5,462 nt of DNA from positions 1 through 5,462 of the forward strand of contig JAASSM010000163.1 of NCBI GenBank assembly GCA_021767885.1, read 5' to 3'. Shown in pieces: positions 4,868 to 5,462 of this stretch (within the stretch, counting starts at the first letter, position 1; each line of letters begins with the position of its first letter). The notes below the pieces were generated by a model that was not told the DNA's origin, ran no database searches, and saw only the letters and a program-made list of their open reading frames with translations. The translations under genes were made by a program, and so were the position numbers. Source of the DNA: a bacterium (GTDB lineage: Bacteria > Krumholzibacteriota > Krumholzibacteria > LZORAL124-64-63).

Positions 4868-5462
4868 ACGCGCCTCGACTCGTTCGTCCCGCCCTTCCCC
4901 GACGGCTGGCCACCCTGCTGCTCGCCGGCCTCGGTGGCCTGTTCACCCTCACCGCCCTGGCCGCGGACGCTGGCGCCAGTTCCGACCAGGCCCTGGCTCG
5001 GCTGCAGGCACGCTGGGCCGAGATCCGCTACGAGCTGCCCGACGACCGGCAGGCCAAGGCCCTGGCCGAGCTGGGCGACGAGGCGGAGCGCCTGCTGGCC
5101 GAGCGGCCAGAGTCCGCCGAGCGGCTGATCTGGGCCGGCATCGTGCGCGCAAGCCAGTCCGGTGCCGAGGGCGGGCTGGGGGCGCTGGGCCTGGTCAAGC
5201 AGGCGCGCGGCTACCTGGAGGCCGCCCTGGCGCAGGATCCCATGGCGCTGAACGGCTCGGCCTACACCAGCCTGGGGGCGCTCTACTACCAGGTGCCGGG
5301 CTGGCCGCTCGGCTTCGGCGACGACGACAAGGCCGAGTGGCACCTCAAGCGGGCACTGGCCATCGACCCGGACGGGCTCGACAGCCTCTACTTCTGGGGC
5401 GACTATCTGCACCAGCAGGGCCGCGACGCCGAGGCGCGCCGGGCCCTGGAGAAGGCCCTGCA
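4864..5462 (+). CDS. Exported TPR-repeat protein, 3' end beyond window
   Basis: 199 complete codons are visible and the frame is still open at the window edge. Residues 1 to about 33 form a Sec-type signal peptide: basic start (R5, R8, R13, R14), hydrophobic core 15-32, and an ALA-A cleavage site near 33/34. The mature part is helical. Residues 41-100 hold helical-hairpin segments. About 110-170 and 172-199 look like tetratricopeptide repeats, with hallmarks such as A120-A121-L122 followed by DP (125-126), AYTSLGALYY (133-142), HLKRALAIDPD (160-170) and a second repeat YFWGDYLHQQGRDAEARRAL. Between the helices is a distinctive GWPLGFGDDDKAEWHL segment (146-161) that probably marks a specific family. 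GGAG (4852-4855) lies 8 bases before the ATG, which overlaps the SDR stop by 4 bases. TPRs mediate protein-protein contact, so a periplasmic scaffold role is inferred. The partner is unknown. Confidence 0.85.
   Translation, partial: MNAPRLVRPALPRRLATLLLAGLGGLFTLTALAADAGASSDQALARLQARWAEIRYELPDDRQAKALAELGDEAERLLAERPESAERLIWAGIVRASQSGAEGGLGALGLVKQARGYLEAALAQDPMALNGSAYTSLGALYYQVPGWPLGFGDDDKAEWHLKRALAIDPDGLDSLYFWGDYLHQQGRDAEARRALEKAL

Larger units (their letters stand above)
1158..5462 (+). other. Five-gene (or longer) translationally coupled operon, putative acyl-metabolite biosynthesis
   Basis: From the regulatory box onward all genes are on one strand and each start lies inside the preceding gene: overlaps 1865-1881, 3346-3349, 4025-4038 and 4864-4867. 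Each internal start has its own GGAG-type site. No gap allows an internal promoter of usual size. The set comprises an acyltransferase-like protein, an acyl-activating ligase, a diiron-type oxidase, a reductase and an exported TPR protein, which reads as activation, transfer and redox tailoring of an acyl group. The operon extends past the right edge, so further members may be missing from view. The single-transcript claim is well supported by spacing; the pathway is inference. Confidence 0.75.

Noticed and set aside
4513..5412. Minus-strand open frame (299 codons) opposite the SDR and TPR genes
   Set aside because: The TPR gene on the plus strand has a signal peptide, repeats and a ribosome site; the antisense frame has none of these.
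1..5462. Mobile element, CRISPR array, tRNA or rRNA
   Set aside because: No repeat-spacer pattern, transposase motif, terminal inverted repeats or structural RNA signature was seen on either strand.

Overview
The window is GC-rich (roughly 70% by eye), has very dense coding, and carries gammaproteobacterial gene families with strong Shine-Dalgarno sites. The style and gene set suggest a Halomonas-like or related marine/halophilic gammaproteobacterium. This taxonomic guess comes from composition and gene content and was not tested by a search.

Left part (1-1123): two housekeeping-type genes are divergently arranged around a ~150-base intergenic region. On the minus strand is the start and most of a long-type glyoxalase I (gloA), cut off by the window edge close to its C-terminus. 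On the plus strand is a small NlpC/P60 lipoprotein resembling the murein endopeptidase MepS/Spr.

Right part (1124-5462): a tightly packed plus-strand operon of at least five genes starts after a 95-base gap. In order these are a 'thermostable hemolysin' family protein (probably GNAT/autoinducer-synthase-like), an AMP-forming acyl-CoA synthetase/ligase, a heme-oxygenase-fold (TenA/UndA-like) non-heme iron enzyme, an NAD(P)-dependent short-chain dehydrogenase, and an exported TPR protein that runs off the window. Each gene overlaps the next (17, 4, 14 and 4 bases), which implies translational coupling and obligate co-expression. Upstream of the first gene sits CTTAAG-N5-GTTAAG, which matches the shape of the PmrA/QseB response-regulator box and is a striking AT-rich island in this GC-rich DNA.

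Taken together, the operon looks like a compact biosynthetic pathway. The ligase would activate a fatty or other carboxylic acid, the hemolysin-family protein could transfer the acyl group to an acceptor, and the iron enzyme and SDR would do oxidative and reductive tailoring. The exported TPR protein could serve envelope assembly or product handling. The families are recognised from motifs. The pathway idea and the product are inference, and the operon is the most likely candidate here for an undescribed system.
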